NCBI GenBank assembly: GCA_002392325.1
Contig: DGGS01000097.1
Coordinates: 1 to 18,803, forward strand
Direction of reading: 5' to 3'
Source of the DNA: Bacteroidales bacterium UBA3868
GTDB taxonomy: Bacteria; Bacteroidota; Bacteroidia; Bacteroidales; WCHB1-69
DNA length: 18,803 nucleotides
Below the pieces are notes generated by a model. That model was not told the origin of the DNA. It did no database searches and saw only the letters and a program-made list of their open reading frames with translations. Position 1 is the first letter of the stretch; every line of letters starts with the position of its first letter. A program made the position numbers and the translations under genes. Positions 7,561 to 15,597 of this stretch are shown here, piece by piece.

Positions 7561-10500
7561 ATGAAAGATATTTTGCGTAATTTTCTTGAGAAAAACAAAC
7601 AAGATTCTGGTTTAATGTTGTTACCGTTAACAACTGGGTCAGGGAAAACTCATCATGTTCTTGAATATATTGCTGATTTACTTACGCGAAACAGAGAACA
7701 AAAGGTGTTCTTTATAACAACGCAAAAGAAGAATCTCCCTGTCGAAAAACTACGCAGCTTATACAAGGGTAGTGATTTTGATGAAAGGGTTTTGCGAATC
7801 CAGTCAGTAATGGATTGTGTAAAAGAAAACTTGACTGATGAATTGGTTAAAGAAATTAAAGACAAACACCCAATTCTTGCAAGTTCCCCGAAATTCAGAA
7901 TGTTAGTTGCTGTTCGCAGAGAAATACTTCGTATTGGCGATGAAAACATAGAAACGGGACGGGTGGCAGAACGTGATTTTCGTGATGAGCTGTTAAGTTT
8001 TCTAAAAAAGGACTGTAAAAAAGAAGATCTTCTAAATAAAATAAAAACAGACATGTCATGGCGATGGGTCGGTAAATTATATCCAATGGTTTACACAGCG
8101 GAACGACAAGTTTATTTTATGAGTATGGACAAATTTATGCTCCCGTATAACACTCTTGTTGATCCGATAGAGAAACTTGTTGATAGTAAGTGGTTCCATG
8201 GCGCGTATGTCTTTATTGATGAATTTGATGCAACAAAAGGAACCGTTCTCAATAGAATTATTGATGACAAATACAATAAAATCAATCTAATAGCATTGGC
8301 AAAAAAAATCACACAAGGTTTAAACTATACCGATTTCCCAGCTATTTATACAGATACCGAGAAAATAATTAAAAATAACTTAACTAATTTCAATCAATTA
8401 AGCAAGGATTATTGTTTTAAATACGCATTCAAAACATCAGATGAGATTAAATCAACAGATAGTTTTTTGTTTCACGATAACGGATATTGGGGACAAACCA
8501 CAGAGAAGAGCTTAATAGTGAGAACCGACACCCAGCGAAAACAGAACATTATTAATTATAAATCTGGAGATAACGACAATAAAACATATACGCTATATGA
8601 GCTTTTGTCTAAAATACAGAGCAAACTAACGTATTTTCAGAATGGCGTTTCATATATCGCCAAAGACTACACCAACAAAAAAGATGTAAATCTTAAAACT
8701 GCGGTTGATTCTTTTTTAAACTTATTTCTTGATAATCCTTTTAGCGATTACATTTCCGCACAGGTGATGTCGATTTTACGGGCAGAGAATGATAAGAAAA
8801 GCGATATATCTATAATGGACAAATTTGATACATCATTCTATAAAAAAGGGTTTCGCTATACCAGATTGGAGAATGATGACTTTAGTAATGCGGAACAATC
8901 AGAGGTGACTTTATACTCCTATAATGATACGCCTGAATCTGTAATGGAGAAAATGGCTAAAGTCGCAAAGATTGTGGGAATTTCGGCGACGGCTACACTT
9001 AAAACCGTATTAGGGAACTACGATATTGATTATTTGCGACGTAAGTTGCTTGACAAATACTATGTCTTGAGAGAAGATGAACAAAAACACTTGAAAAATT
9101 TCCTCAATGAATCAAAGAAGAATTATCACAAAACTAATATCAATGTTGAATTTACTGATATTTCAGAAAAAGAATATACCGATGAAGTATGGTTGAACAT
9201 TGTTTCGGAAACAGATGCACAAGAAATAACAGAAGCATTAAATAATAGTTATGGCACTAACAATTATATAAAATTCAGATTTTATAAAATATCGTGGGCA
9301 TTCAAACAATTCTATTCGCACGATGATATTAAATCATTCTTGTGCTTTATGAATTTGCACCCAAAAAAAGGGAATGATTTGGGTTGTGAGATGTTGTCTT
9401 TTATTTTTGATAAAATAACAGGGGAAAATGGTGGAGCAAAAAATTTGATAGAATATTTAAACAACGAAGGAGAAGGTTATGATAGTAATTTGAATCGAGT
9501 AAGAGATCGTTTAAGCAAAGGAGATAGATTGTTTGTAATATCTGTTTACAAAACTCTTGGTACTGGCCAAAACCCACAATACAAAATTCCAAATGGCATC
9601 GAAGTAGTAAAAATCAACGACAAATATGATAAAGACGAAAAGGATTTTGACGCAATCTATTTGGACAAACCTACTCATATAATCAGCAATTTATATGATA
9701 CTTCACAACTAAAATGGGATGAGAATGATTTCTTAAAGTTTGTTTTTGAGATGGAGTATTTGTGTCAAAACGGAGATATAAGCGTGTCACAAAAAAGAGA
9801 ACTGATAAATGCTGGTTCTAGAAAGTTGTGTGGTATACCTTGCAAAAGAAAAAGAGATATAGACGTTGAACGTATGCAGCCATACAAAGGCTTAGCGACA
9901 CAGGTGATAAATCAAGGTTGCGGGCGTATTTGTCGTACTAACAAGAAGAACAAGAACATATACATTTTTGCAGATAGAGATATTTCAAGTGTAATTGACC
10001 CTTCGGCAAGAACGGCAATCCCATTGAGCCCTGAATTTGAAAAATTGCTCGACGAGTTAGAAAAGATTGGTATTCAAGAATCTGCACCAACATTATATGA
10101 GGAAAAGGCTAAAAAAATTGCAACAGATACATCCCGAACTATTGGCAGTTATTTATCCTGGGAAGATAGGTGGACAGCTAACAAAATAGATGAGTGGAAG
10201 CAAATGCGGTCGTACGCATTATTATTCCCTACTCCCAACGAACAAGAGTTCAAAACTTTTCCACTTTGTGATATGTATGTTGAATTGCCGGAAAAACAGT
10301 CGGCATATTGGTATGACCAATCGGAAGATTATGGGAAATTTGACGCAATCAGTTTTACGAAGAAATTATCTCAGGAAGTATCCGAAGAAGATTGCCAGTT
10401 GAAAACATTGATGAAAATTCCAGGCATAAAAGAATTATTTGAAAGGAAAGGCTATAATACATTCTGGACCCCTACCAAATATATGATGTCACCTTCTTTG

Positions 10501-10908
10501 TATAGTCGAATATATAAGGGCGCATTGGGCGAGGTTGTTGGGAAACAAATATTTAAAGACACAATAGATGTTGAGCTGGAAGACATAGAAGATAGTTCTG
10601 TTTATGAATTCTTAGATTACAAGGTGCCGGGTAAACCTATATATGTGGATTTCAAGTTGTGGAAAGAATTTGATTTGGGTAAGGATAAATCTGATAAACA
10701 ACGTTCGGAGATTTTCGCTAAAGCGAAAAAATGTAAAGCCAAAAAAGTTTTCATTGTCAATATTTGCTCAACAACCGAACGCTCATGTAAACCACCAATT
10801 GAAGAAGAAGGCTGCACTTTATTCGAAATACCACAATTATACTATGAGAATGGAGACCAAGTTAAACTCTCTATTAGTTCAATAGAAACAATATCCAAAC
10901 ACTTATGA
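7561..10908 (+). CDS. SF2 helicase (DinG/XPD-like motifs) fused to a C-terminal PD-(D/E)xK-like nuclease domain
   Basis: This 1115-aa protein carries the SF2 ATPase motifs in order: Walker A TTGSGKT (residues 24-30), motif Ia around FFITTQ, motif II DEFD (220-223), SAT motif (475-477), and motif VI QGCGRICR (785-792) with Q785, G788, R789 and R792. The long insertion between Walker A and DEFD and the shape of motif VI recall DinG/XPD-type helicases; I see no four-cysteine Fe-S cluster. At about 980-1060 a restriction-endonuclease-like core is readable: GALGE (E991), then FLD (D1019), then YVDFK (D1030, K1032), followed by a beta-strand VFIVNI. It therefore probably unwinds and cuts nucleic acid. 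The ATG at 7561 is preceded by an in-frame stop at 7552. The gene overlaps the next by ATGA. It is clearly richer in A and T than rpmB, uvrC or rpoC, which suggests acquisition. An antiphage or anti-plasmid role is inferred; I cannot place it in a named system. Confidence 0.85.
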   Translation: MKDILRNFLEKNKQDSGLMLLPLTTGSGKTHHVLEYIADLLTRNREQKVFFITTQKKNLPVEKLRSLYKGSDFDERVLRIQSVMDCVKENLTDELVKEIKDKHPILASSPKFRMLVAVRREILRIGDENIETGRVAERDFRDELLSFLKKDCKKEDLLNKIKTDMSWRWVGKLYPMVYTAERQVYFMSMDKFMLPYNTLVDPIEKLVDSKWFHGAYVFIDEFDATKGTVLNRIIDDKYNKINLIALAKKITQGLNYTDFPAIYTDTEKIIKNNLTNFNQLSKDYCFKYAFKTSDEIKSTDSFLFHDNGYWGQTTEKSLIVRTDTQRKQNIINYKSGDNDNKTYTLYELLSKIQSKLTYFQNGVSYIAKDYTNKKDVNLKTAVDSFLNLFLDNPFSDYISAQVMSILRAENDKKSDISIMDKFDTSFYKKGFRYTRLENDDFSNAEQSEVTLYSYNDTPESVMEKMAKVAKIVGISATATLKTVLGNYDIDYLRRKLLDKYYVLREDEQKHLKNFLNESKKNYHKTNINVEFTDISEKEYTDEVWLNIVSETDAQEITEALNNSYGTNNYIKFRFYKISWAFKQFYSHDDIKSFLCFMNLHPKKGNDLGCEMLSFIFDKITGENGGAKNLIEYLNNEGEGYDSNLNRVRDRLSKGDRLFVISVYKTLGTGQNPQYKIPNGIEVVKINDKYDKDEKDFDAIYLDKPTHIISNLYDTSQLKWDENDFLKFVFEMEYLCQNGDISVSQKRELINAGSRKLCGIPCKRKRDIDVERMQPYKGLATQVINQGCGRICRTNKKNKNIYIFADRDISSVIDPSARTAIPLSPEFEKLLDELEKIGIQESAPTLYEEKAKKIATDTSRTIGSYLSWEDRWTANKIDEWKQMRSYALLFPTPNEQEFKTFPLCDMYVELPEKQSAYWYDQSEDYGKFDAISFTKKLSQEVSEEDCQLKTLMKIPGIKELFERKGYNTFWTPTKYMMSPSLYSRIYKGALGEVVGKQIFKDTIDVELEDIEDSSVYEFLDYKVPGKPIYVDFKLWKEFDLGKDKSDKQRSEIFAKAKKCKAKKVFIVNICSTTERSCKPPIEEEGCTLFEIPQLYYENGDQVKLSISSIETISKHL

Positions 10909-12722
10909 AAATAAATACCAATCGAATTGTTTATGAATTGGATGCCATACAAATGGCATCGTTATATGATGTTTATTCGTTGAAAACGACAAATGATCGA
11001 TTCCATTCAGGAGCGAAGTTGATTGACGAATTATCTGATAATAAACGCATTATATCAGTGGTGTTTGTTTCAAGAAAAGAATATTTGATAATGCTGAAGA
11101 AAGGCATAGAAAGCAGGTTTGATTTGCTTGATAACATTCGCAAACAGAAAGACGGCGACAAGATTACATTAACTGATTATTTGTCTGGAAAAACCAATGA
11201 TTATTACTTGCTTCAACTTCTTTTGAATGCCCTCGGTACGCGCCAAACAAAGTTTGAATCGTACAATAATGTTACTGGGCATTTGTATTGCTTCAGTCCC
11301 AATTGGATAAAAAGGTTTCATTCTGAAATCATCAGTATTCCCACTATGGACATCCGTTTGACATCGGGCATTTTGACTTGGAATATCTGCACATTCAACT
11401 CGCTGAAATACAAGAATGTGATGGATTTTGGGAAACGGAACATTTCGGAGTTTCCGCAATACACAATCTCTGCCAATTATACATTGCGCCGAAAATTAAA
11501 AGATGATGGTAAAACGGATGCCTATATTCAACGAAGGATTTTCGACGAGAAAACAAGCAAAACATTTCTCGATATTTCTGATGAGAAAGCATTTGATGAA
11601 AGCAAGATGGGAATCATTACAAAAGTGGTTTCACAGTTCAACGAGAAATACAAAGGGCTGGCAAATTTGAATTTTGAGCAACAGGAATCGGCGTCAACTA
11701 TTGAGTATTCAAGCAACCGGGAAAAAAGACTATTGAACGAACGACTTACAAGGATGCTATCAAAACAAAAGGTCATTCTAGTCGATCTAATAGGAGATGA
11801 GAAATCGGCAATCCAATGCGAAAAAATAGTTTCTGTTTTCAAATCATACTTTGGAATATCGGTAAAACAAGCCAAAAGACTGTCGAAAGATGCATATAAT
11901 TTAAGATTGATACACAAGGACTCATATTATGGTGATAATTTTGCAGATCCACATGACGAAACTAACCTATCGAAATATACTGTTCAACACATAACAACAG
12001 AGAATTTCAATGATAAAGGATCAGATGTTTATCTTCGGGCTATCGCATTCAATGTCGTAGAAGAATTAATCATTAAAGATGATTTAAGGAATGGAGCTAT
12101 CTCAATTGTTAATTGGTCTGAATACAAATTCAAAGACAATTTGATTTTTGGCCTTGAACACGATATTCCATCTAAAACCGGTGGAACAATCAGTCAATTC
12201 TTTTTTATGGCCATAAAACCTGATGGACGGTTTGAGATACGACAACTGGAGAACGATTTGTTCTCCTCTGATGAATACCATAAATATTTAAAAATCTTTA
12301 CTTCTTGCGAGGAAGAGACAGTAAAAGGCATCGTTAAATGTGGCGAGAACATTAATGTTATCCATGAGACAGGATTACATACGGTTCCAAATATTTTTGG
12401 ATTGAAAGATGAGTTGGCAAAGGGTAATAACAAACTCAAAAATAAAGAAGCTCGAGATAATTATTTGTCTGCATTACTTGATGTGAAAACATTTGAAAAG
12501 GATAAGGAGTTGTATTATTATGTGGGAGAAATGGGAGTCGGCATAAATAGCACATTATCAGGTGTACCTATCCGTAGAATAGAAAAATTTGAGGATTCTT
12601 CTTTATTCTTCGACAAACTTTTACCACTTATGGGAGTGACATTTGTCCGCAACGGACAGTTGACGGTTGTACCATTTCCGTTTAAGTATTTGAGAGAATA
12701 CATAACGACTATGAAACCCTAA
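10905..12722 (+). CDS. Unknown 605-aa partner of the helicase-nuclease; possibly Argonaute/PIWI-like
   Basis: I do not recognise this family. The ATG at 10905 overlaps the helicase stop (ATGA), implying translational coupling and a shared task. There is no signal peptide or membrane segment, so it is likely cytoplasmic. Residues 1-230 alternate strands and helices and include GHLYCFSPNWIKR and DIRLTSGILTWNICTFNSL. From residue 290 there is a Rossmann-like stretch (VILVDLIGDEKSAIQCEKI, then a helix and strands through LRLIHKD at 333-339), then VQHITTENF, and a beta-rich region with ISQFFFMAIKPDGRFEIRQL. It ends FVRNGQLTVVPFPFKYLREY. This order (N-terminal lobe, MID-like Rossmann fold, RNase H-like C-terminal half) resembles prokaryotic Argonautes, and the PIWI-RE family in particular is encoded next to DinG-like helicases and REase-fold nucleases. 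No DEDX catalytic tetrad is evident. The PIWI idea is a hypothesis only; the protein may be a new family. Confidence 0.8.
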   Translation: MKINTNRIVYELDAIQMASLYDVYSLKTTNDRFHSGAKLIDELSDNKRIISVVFVSRKEYLIMLKKGIESRFDLLDNIRKQKDGDKITLTDYLSGKTNDYYLLQLLLNALGTRQTKFESYNNVTGHLYCFSPNWIKRFHSEIISIPTMDIRLTSGILTWNICTFNSLKYKNVMDFGKRNISEFPQYTISANYTLRRKLKDDGKTDAYIQRRIFDEKTSKTFLDISDEKAFDESKMGIITKVVSQFNEKYKGLANLNFEQQESASTIEYSSNREKRLLNERLTRMLSKQKVILVDLIGDEKSAIQCEKIVSVFKSYFGISVKQAKRLSKDAYNLRLIHKDSYYGDNFADPHDETNLSKYTVQHITTENFNDKGSDVYLRAIAFNVVEELIIKDDLRNGAISIVNWSEYKFKDNLIFGLEHDIPSKTGGTISQFFFMAIKPDGRFEIRQLENDLFSSDEYHKYLKIFTSCEEETVKGIVKCGENINVIHETGLHTVPNIFGLKDELAKGNNKLKNKEARDNYLSALLDVKTFEKDKELYYYVGEMGVGINSTLSGVPIRRIEKFEDSSLFFDKLLPLMGVTFVRNGQLTVVPFPFKYLREYITTMKP

Positions 12723-12817
12723 AATCCATGCTGACACAAAAACACGGTTAACCAAAGGTTCGTCCGCCGGCAGGAACGATCTGTAAACACTTGCCCGATT
12801 TAGTCTCCGAGCTGAAG
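12723..12817. other. Short convergent gap without a clear terminator
   Basis: The plus-strand operon and the minus-strand XRE gene converge here. The palindrome GGTTAACC and a small AACC-AAA-GGTT hairpin are present, but no stem with a T tract. Confidence 0.4.
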
Positions 12818-13087
12818 CTACTCTGCCAATTTAATAAGCGGTTCGCCCAAAGCAGTGGAAATCTCGGATAATGTTCTAAATGTGAAGTTAGGAAGGCCTG
12901 TGATCCAACGAGAGACCACCGCTTCGTTTTTTCCCAACTTTTTCGCCAAGTCACGCTGCGTCATGTTCTTTTCATTAAGAATCTTGTCAATGCGTGCAAT
13001 GATACCTGCAGACATCTGCACCTCCGACATGATTTCCGGCGAAACTTGCTCTACTCTGGATTTGAACCATTCTTGCTTGTCGTTCAT
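12818..13087 (-). CDS. XRE-family helix-turn-helix protein (antitoxin-like)
   Basis: This 89-aa protein contains a Cro/C1-type HTH at residues 42-83 (MTQRDLAKKLGKNEAVVSRW, then LSEISTALGEPL). The N-terminal 40 residues are charged and probably helical. The size, and translation directly coupled to a small upstream gene (ATGA overlap at 13084-13087), are typical of antitoxin-type regulators such as the HigA group. The upstream partner is broken by a frameshift, so this may be an orphan regulator. It could bind its own promoter or the inverted repeat at 7475-7505, but no matching site was found near 13330-13400, so that is speculation. DNA binding is a confident call; the antitoxin role is moderate. 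Confidence 0.85.
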   Translation of the reverse strand: MNDKQEWFKSRVEQVSPEIMSEVQMSAGIIARIDKILNEKNMTQRDLAKKLGKNEAVVSRWITGLPNFTFRTLSEISTALGEPLIKLAE

Positions 13088-13322
13088 ATTTCAAAAATAA
13101 TGTTGTCTGTACCAACAAGTTCTTTTTCGTTAACGCTGATATAGCCCTTTTCAATGTTTTCCTTCAAAATTCTCTCAAACCTTTGCAAATCTAACACATA
13201 ACCATACAGTTTCGGATCTTCCTGATAACTCTTAGTGCTTTTTACTCCTCCATTCCCTAGAATAACGATTTGCTCGAAGTTCTTTGTGATTCAGAAATTT
13301 TGTCCAATGTCATCTTCTTCAT
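13084..13322 (-). pseudogene. Small partner gene of the XRE regulator, broken by a one-base frameshift
   Basis: Reading the minus strand from ATG at 13322-13320 gives MKKMTLDKISE, then the frame goes to a stop. One frame over, starting just after that point (near 13289-13293), the strand reads ITKNFEQIVILGNGGVKSTK and on through DPKLYGYVLDLQRFERILKE to VGTDNIIFEI, ending at TGA 13086-13084, which overlaps the XRE start. Restoring a single base (GAAATC in place of GAATC) joins both parts into a seamless 79-aa protein: the interval is 239 bases, one short of 80 codons. The family is not recognised; the position fits the partner of an antitoxin-like regulator. The break may be real inactivation, programmed frameshifting, or a sequencing error. 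It is listed as a pseudogene on the sequence given. Confidence 0.7.
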
Positions 13323-13328
13323 ACGCTG

Positions 13329-13336
13329 CAAAAATA
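13329..13336 (-). promoter_or_regulatory. -7 promoter element for the XRE unit
   Basis: On the minus strand TATTTTTG (TAnnTTTG) ends six bases before the ATG of the broken gene, so the transcript would be leaderless or nearly so. A TTGACA on the minus strand with its TTG at 13361-13359 lies 22 bases further upstream, close to a -33 position. Confidence 0.45.
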
Positions 13337-13666
13337 TTAAAATAATTGATATATATGTCAAGTTTGTTTATTTTTTTCTTATCTGCGCAGACATGCCTCA
13401 CTAACCTCTCACACAGACAATCTGCTCGGGGTTAATGAAATGGTGCGCTTTCAGCACGCACTTCGCTCTCTTTTTGTCATGGTCTGTTTCTACTTTGCAA
13501 TATTACAACACAAAAAACTCATTATCAAGTATTTTGCAAAATTTCATATCAGAGTGGTTTTCAAATAAATATATAATAAAAATTTACAATTAATTATACA
13601 AATTGTTAATTTTCAATGTGTGTATTCGGAATAATCAAAAGAAATGTTGCCTTCAACTAAAATCAC
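13337..13666. other. A+T-rich intergenic region, no gene supported
   Basis: Between the XRE-unit promoter and the uvrC promoter lies about 330 bases with no supported gene. A more G+C-balanced core at about 13385-13495 is open on the minus strand for 34 codons (ending KAHHFINPEQIVCVRG) without a start codon; it could be a gene scrap or chance. The right part (13560-13620) is almost pure A+T, with a small ACAATT/AATTGT inverted repeat. Confidence 0.4.
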
Positions 13667-13674
13667 TATCTTTG
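13667..13674 (+). promoter_or_regulatory. -7 promoter element for uvrC
   Basis: TATCTTTG matches TAnnTTTG, 31 bases before the uvrC ATG. A TTG at 13647-13649 with a 17-base spacer is a weak -33 candidate. An A+T-rich stretch lies upstream. Confidence 0.6.
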
Positions 13675-13705
13675 CCCACAATTTCTCATCATCTCATCCG
13701 CCCAC

Positions 13706-15496
13706 ATGAAAGAGGTACGCGAAAATCTGAAACTCATACTCAAAACCCTGCCTGAAAAGCCGGGCGTATATCGCTTTTTGGACGACAAAGGCACCATCAT
13801 ATATGTTGGCAAGGCCAAGCGTTTGAAACGGCGCGTATCCTCCTATTTCAACAAAGAGCATGATTCCGCCAAAGTCCGTATGCTCGTCACCAAAATCCGC
13901 GACATACAAACCACTGTGGTGGACACCGAATGGGAAGCGTTGCTGCTGGAGAACAGCATGATCAAGCAGTTCAAACCACATTACAACATCATGCTGAAAG
14001 ACGACAAATCGTATCCTTGGATAGCCGTCACCAAAGAGGAGTTTCCCCGGATTTTCCCCACCCGGCGTCCCGAACCCGACAAGATGCAACTATTCGGCCC
14101 CTATTCGTCTGTAAAACAGATGAATGTGCTGCTGGACACCATCAACGAGATGTTCCCTCTGCGCAAATGCAAACGGTTGGTGAAAAACGACCGGCCCTGC
14201 ATGCAGTATCAGGTGCACAACTGTTCGGCACCCTGCTGTGGATACATCACGGCCGAGCAATACCAGGCCAACATCCAAAAAAGCGTGGATATCATCAAGG
14301 GCAACCGGAAGGAAGTCATCAGCCGCTTGAAAGAGGAAATGATGAAATGTGCGGAGAACTGGGAGTTTGAAGAAGCGGGCAGAATCAAACAGCAAATCGA
14401 AATTCTGGAGAATTTTGTGGTGAAATCGGTGGTGGTCAGTCCGCAACTTACCAATCTGGATGTATTCGGAATGGAAGAGGACGACGACTGTGGTTACATC
14501 AGCTTCTTGCGCATTGTGGACGGTTCCATCGTGCAAGCGCACACGCTGGAAATCAACAACAAGATGGATCGCAGTCGCGAGGACCTGCTTTGGGCAGGAT
14601 TGCTGGAGATGGAGATGCGGTTGGGCGAGTTGTTCCCCAACATTCTGCTTCCCCTCATGCCGACCATTGAGACGGAGAAATGGACATTCCAGGTTCCCCA
14701 GCGGGGCGAGAAGCGCAAACTGGTGGAATTGGCGGAGCGCAACGCCCATTTCTACATGCTGGAGAAGAAGAAACGGCAAGACTTGGTCGATCCTGAGCGC
14801 CGGAGCCAGCGCGTGCTCATGGCCCTGCAGCAAGCCCTCGGCATGAAAACACTACCCCGCCGTATCGAGTGCTTCGACAACTCCAACACCCAAGGCGAAG
14901 ACCCTGTTGCCGCCATGAGCTGCTTTATTGACGGCAAACCCGCCAAAAGCGAATATCGCCACTTCAATATCAAAACCGTGGTCGGTGCCGACGATTTCGC
15001 CTCCATGGAAGAGGTGATTTACCGCCGCTATCATCGCCTGCTGGAAGAGAACAAGCCCTTGCCCGACCTTGTGGTCATTGACGGCGGGAAAGGCCAACTG
15101 AACGCCGCCTGGAAATCCATACAAGCGCTGAACATTGAAGACCGGCTGATGATGGTGGGCATTGCCAAACGGTTGGAAGACATTTACAAAGTGGGCGATG
15201 AATACCCCATCTATATCGACAAAAAATCAGAAGCACAGAAACTGCTTCAGCATGTGCGCGACGAAGTGCACCGCTTTGGCATCACGCATCACCGCAAACG
15301 CCGCTCCAAGACCAGCATAGCTTCCGCCTTGGACAAAGCGCCCGGCATAGGACCCGTGCTCAAACAACGGCTGCTGAGCAAATTCAAGAGCGTGAGCCGC
15401 ATCAAAACCGCTACTATGGCAGAACTGGCAGAAGTGTTAGGTCCCAAGAAAGCCGAAACCCTTTTGGCATATTTTCACACGCTTAACGACAAATAA
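13706..15496 (+). CDS. uvrC: UvrABC excinuclease subunit C
   Basis: UvrC makes the 3' and 5' incisions around a DNA lesion after UvrA and UvrB have located it (nucleotide excision repair). At 596 aa it is full length. The GIY-YIG nuclease domain (about residues 14-95) shows PGVYRF and IIYVGKAKRLKRRV, with LENSMIKQFKPHYN at its end. A Cys-containing linker (CKRLVKNDRPCMQYQVHNCSAPC) follows at about 155-180. The UVR/UvrB-binding coiled region is at about 203-240, and the RNase H-like C-terminal nuclease carries D391 (ECFDNSN), D459 (VVIDGGKGQL) and H522 (DEVHRFGITHH). A helix-hairpin-helix DNA-binding region closes the protein (APGIGPVLKQRLLSKF and the following turn). ATG at 13706 gives the expected N-terminus. 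It has its own promoter and converges with the rpoC-DUF3467 unit. Confidence 0.98.
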   Translation: MKEVRENLKLILKTLPEKPGVYRFLDDKGTIIYVGKAKRLKRRVSSYFNKEHDSAKVRMLVTKIRDIQTTVVDTEWEALLLENSMIKQFKPHYNIMLKDDKSYPWIAVTKEEFPRIFPTRRPEPDKMQLFGPYSSVKQMNVLLDTINEMFPLRKCKRLVKNDRPCMQYQVHNCSAPCCGYITAEQYQANIQKSVDIIKGNRKEVISRLKEEMMKCAENWEFEEAGRIKQQIEILENFVVKSVVVSPQLTNLDVFGMEEDDDCGYISFLRIVDGSIVQAHTLEINNKMDRSREDLLWAGLLEMEMRLGELFPNILLPLMPTIETEKWTFQVPQRGEKRKLVELAERNAHFYMLEKKKRQDLVDPERRSQRVLMALQQALGMKTLPRRIECFDNSNTQGEDPVAAMSCFIDGKPAKSEYRHFNIKTVVGADDFASMEEVIYRRYHRLLEENKPLPDLVVIDGGKGQLNAAWKSIQALNIEDRLMMVGIAKRLEDIYKVGDEYPIYIDKKSEAQKLLQHVRDEVHRFGITHHRKRRSKTSIASALDKAPGIGPVLKQRLLSKFKSVSRIKTATMAELAEVLGPKKAETLLAYFHTLNDK

Positions 15497-15525
15497 CACT
15501 TTGTTTATTTCATTCTTTTATATTG

Positions 15526-15552
15526 AAAAAGGGTGAAACCGAAGTTCCACCC
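15526..15552 (-). terminator. Rho-independent terminator of the rpoC-DUF3467 operon
   Basis: Read on the minus strand: GGGTGGAAC, loop TTCG, GTTTCACCC, then TTTTT. All nine pairs form (one G-U) and close on a C(UUCG)G tetraloop, an exceptionally stable arrangement. On the plus strand the stem has a mismatch and no T tract follows, so it acts mainly on the minus strand. Confidence 0.85.
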
Positions 15553-15597
15553 TATCCATCATTAATATAAAAAACTTGAACGTATTCGGAAGATTAT

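Noticed and set aside
7561..10908. Assigning the helicase to Hachiman, Gabija or a type I restriction enzyme
   Set aside because: The partner gene does not resemble HamA, GajA, HsdM or HsdS, and the helicase has a C-terminal nuclease domain not expected in HamB or GajB.
13560..13620. A+T-rich repeats before uvrC as an origin or CRISPR-like array
   Set aside because: The repeats are short, imperfect and low-complexity, with no regular unit or spacers and no DnaA-box cluster.
14090..14833. Minus-strand open frame of 247 codons inside uvrC
   Set aside because: It is a shadow of the uvrC coding frame, which is full length with all catalytic motifs.
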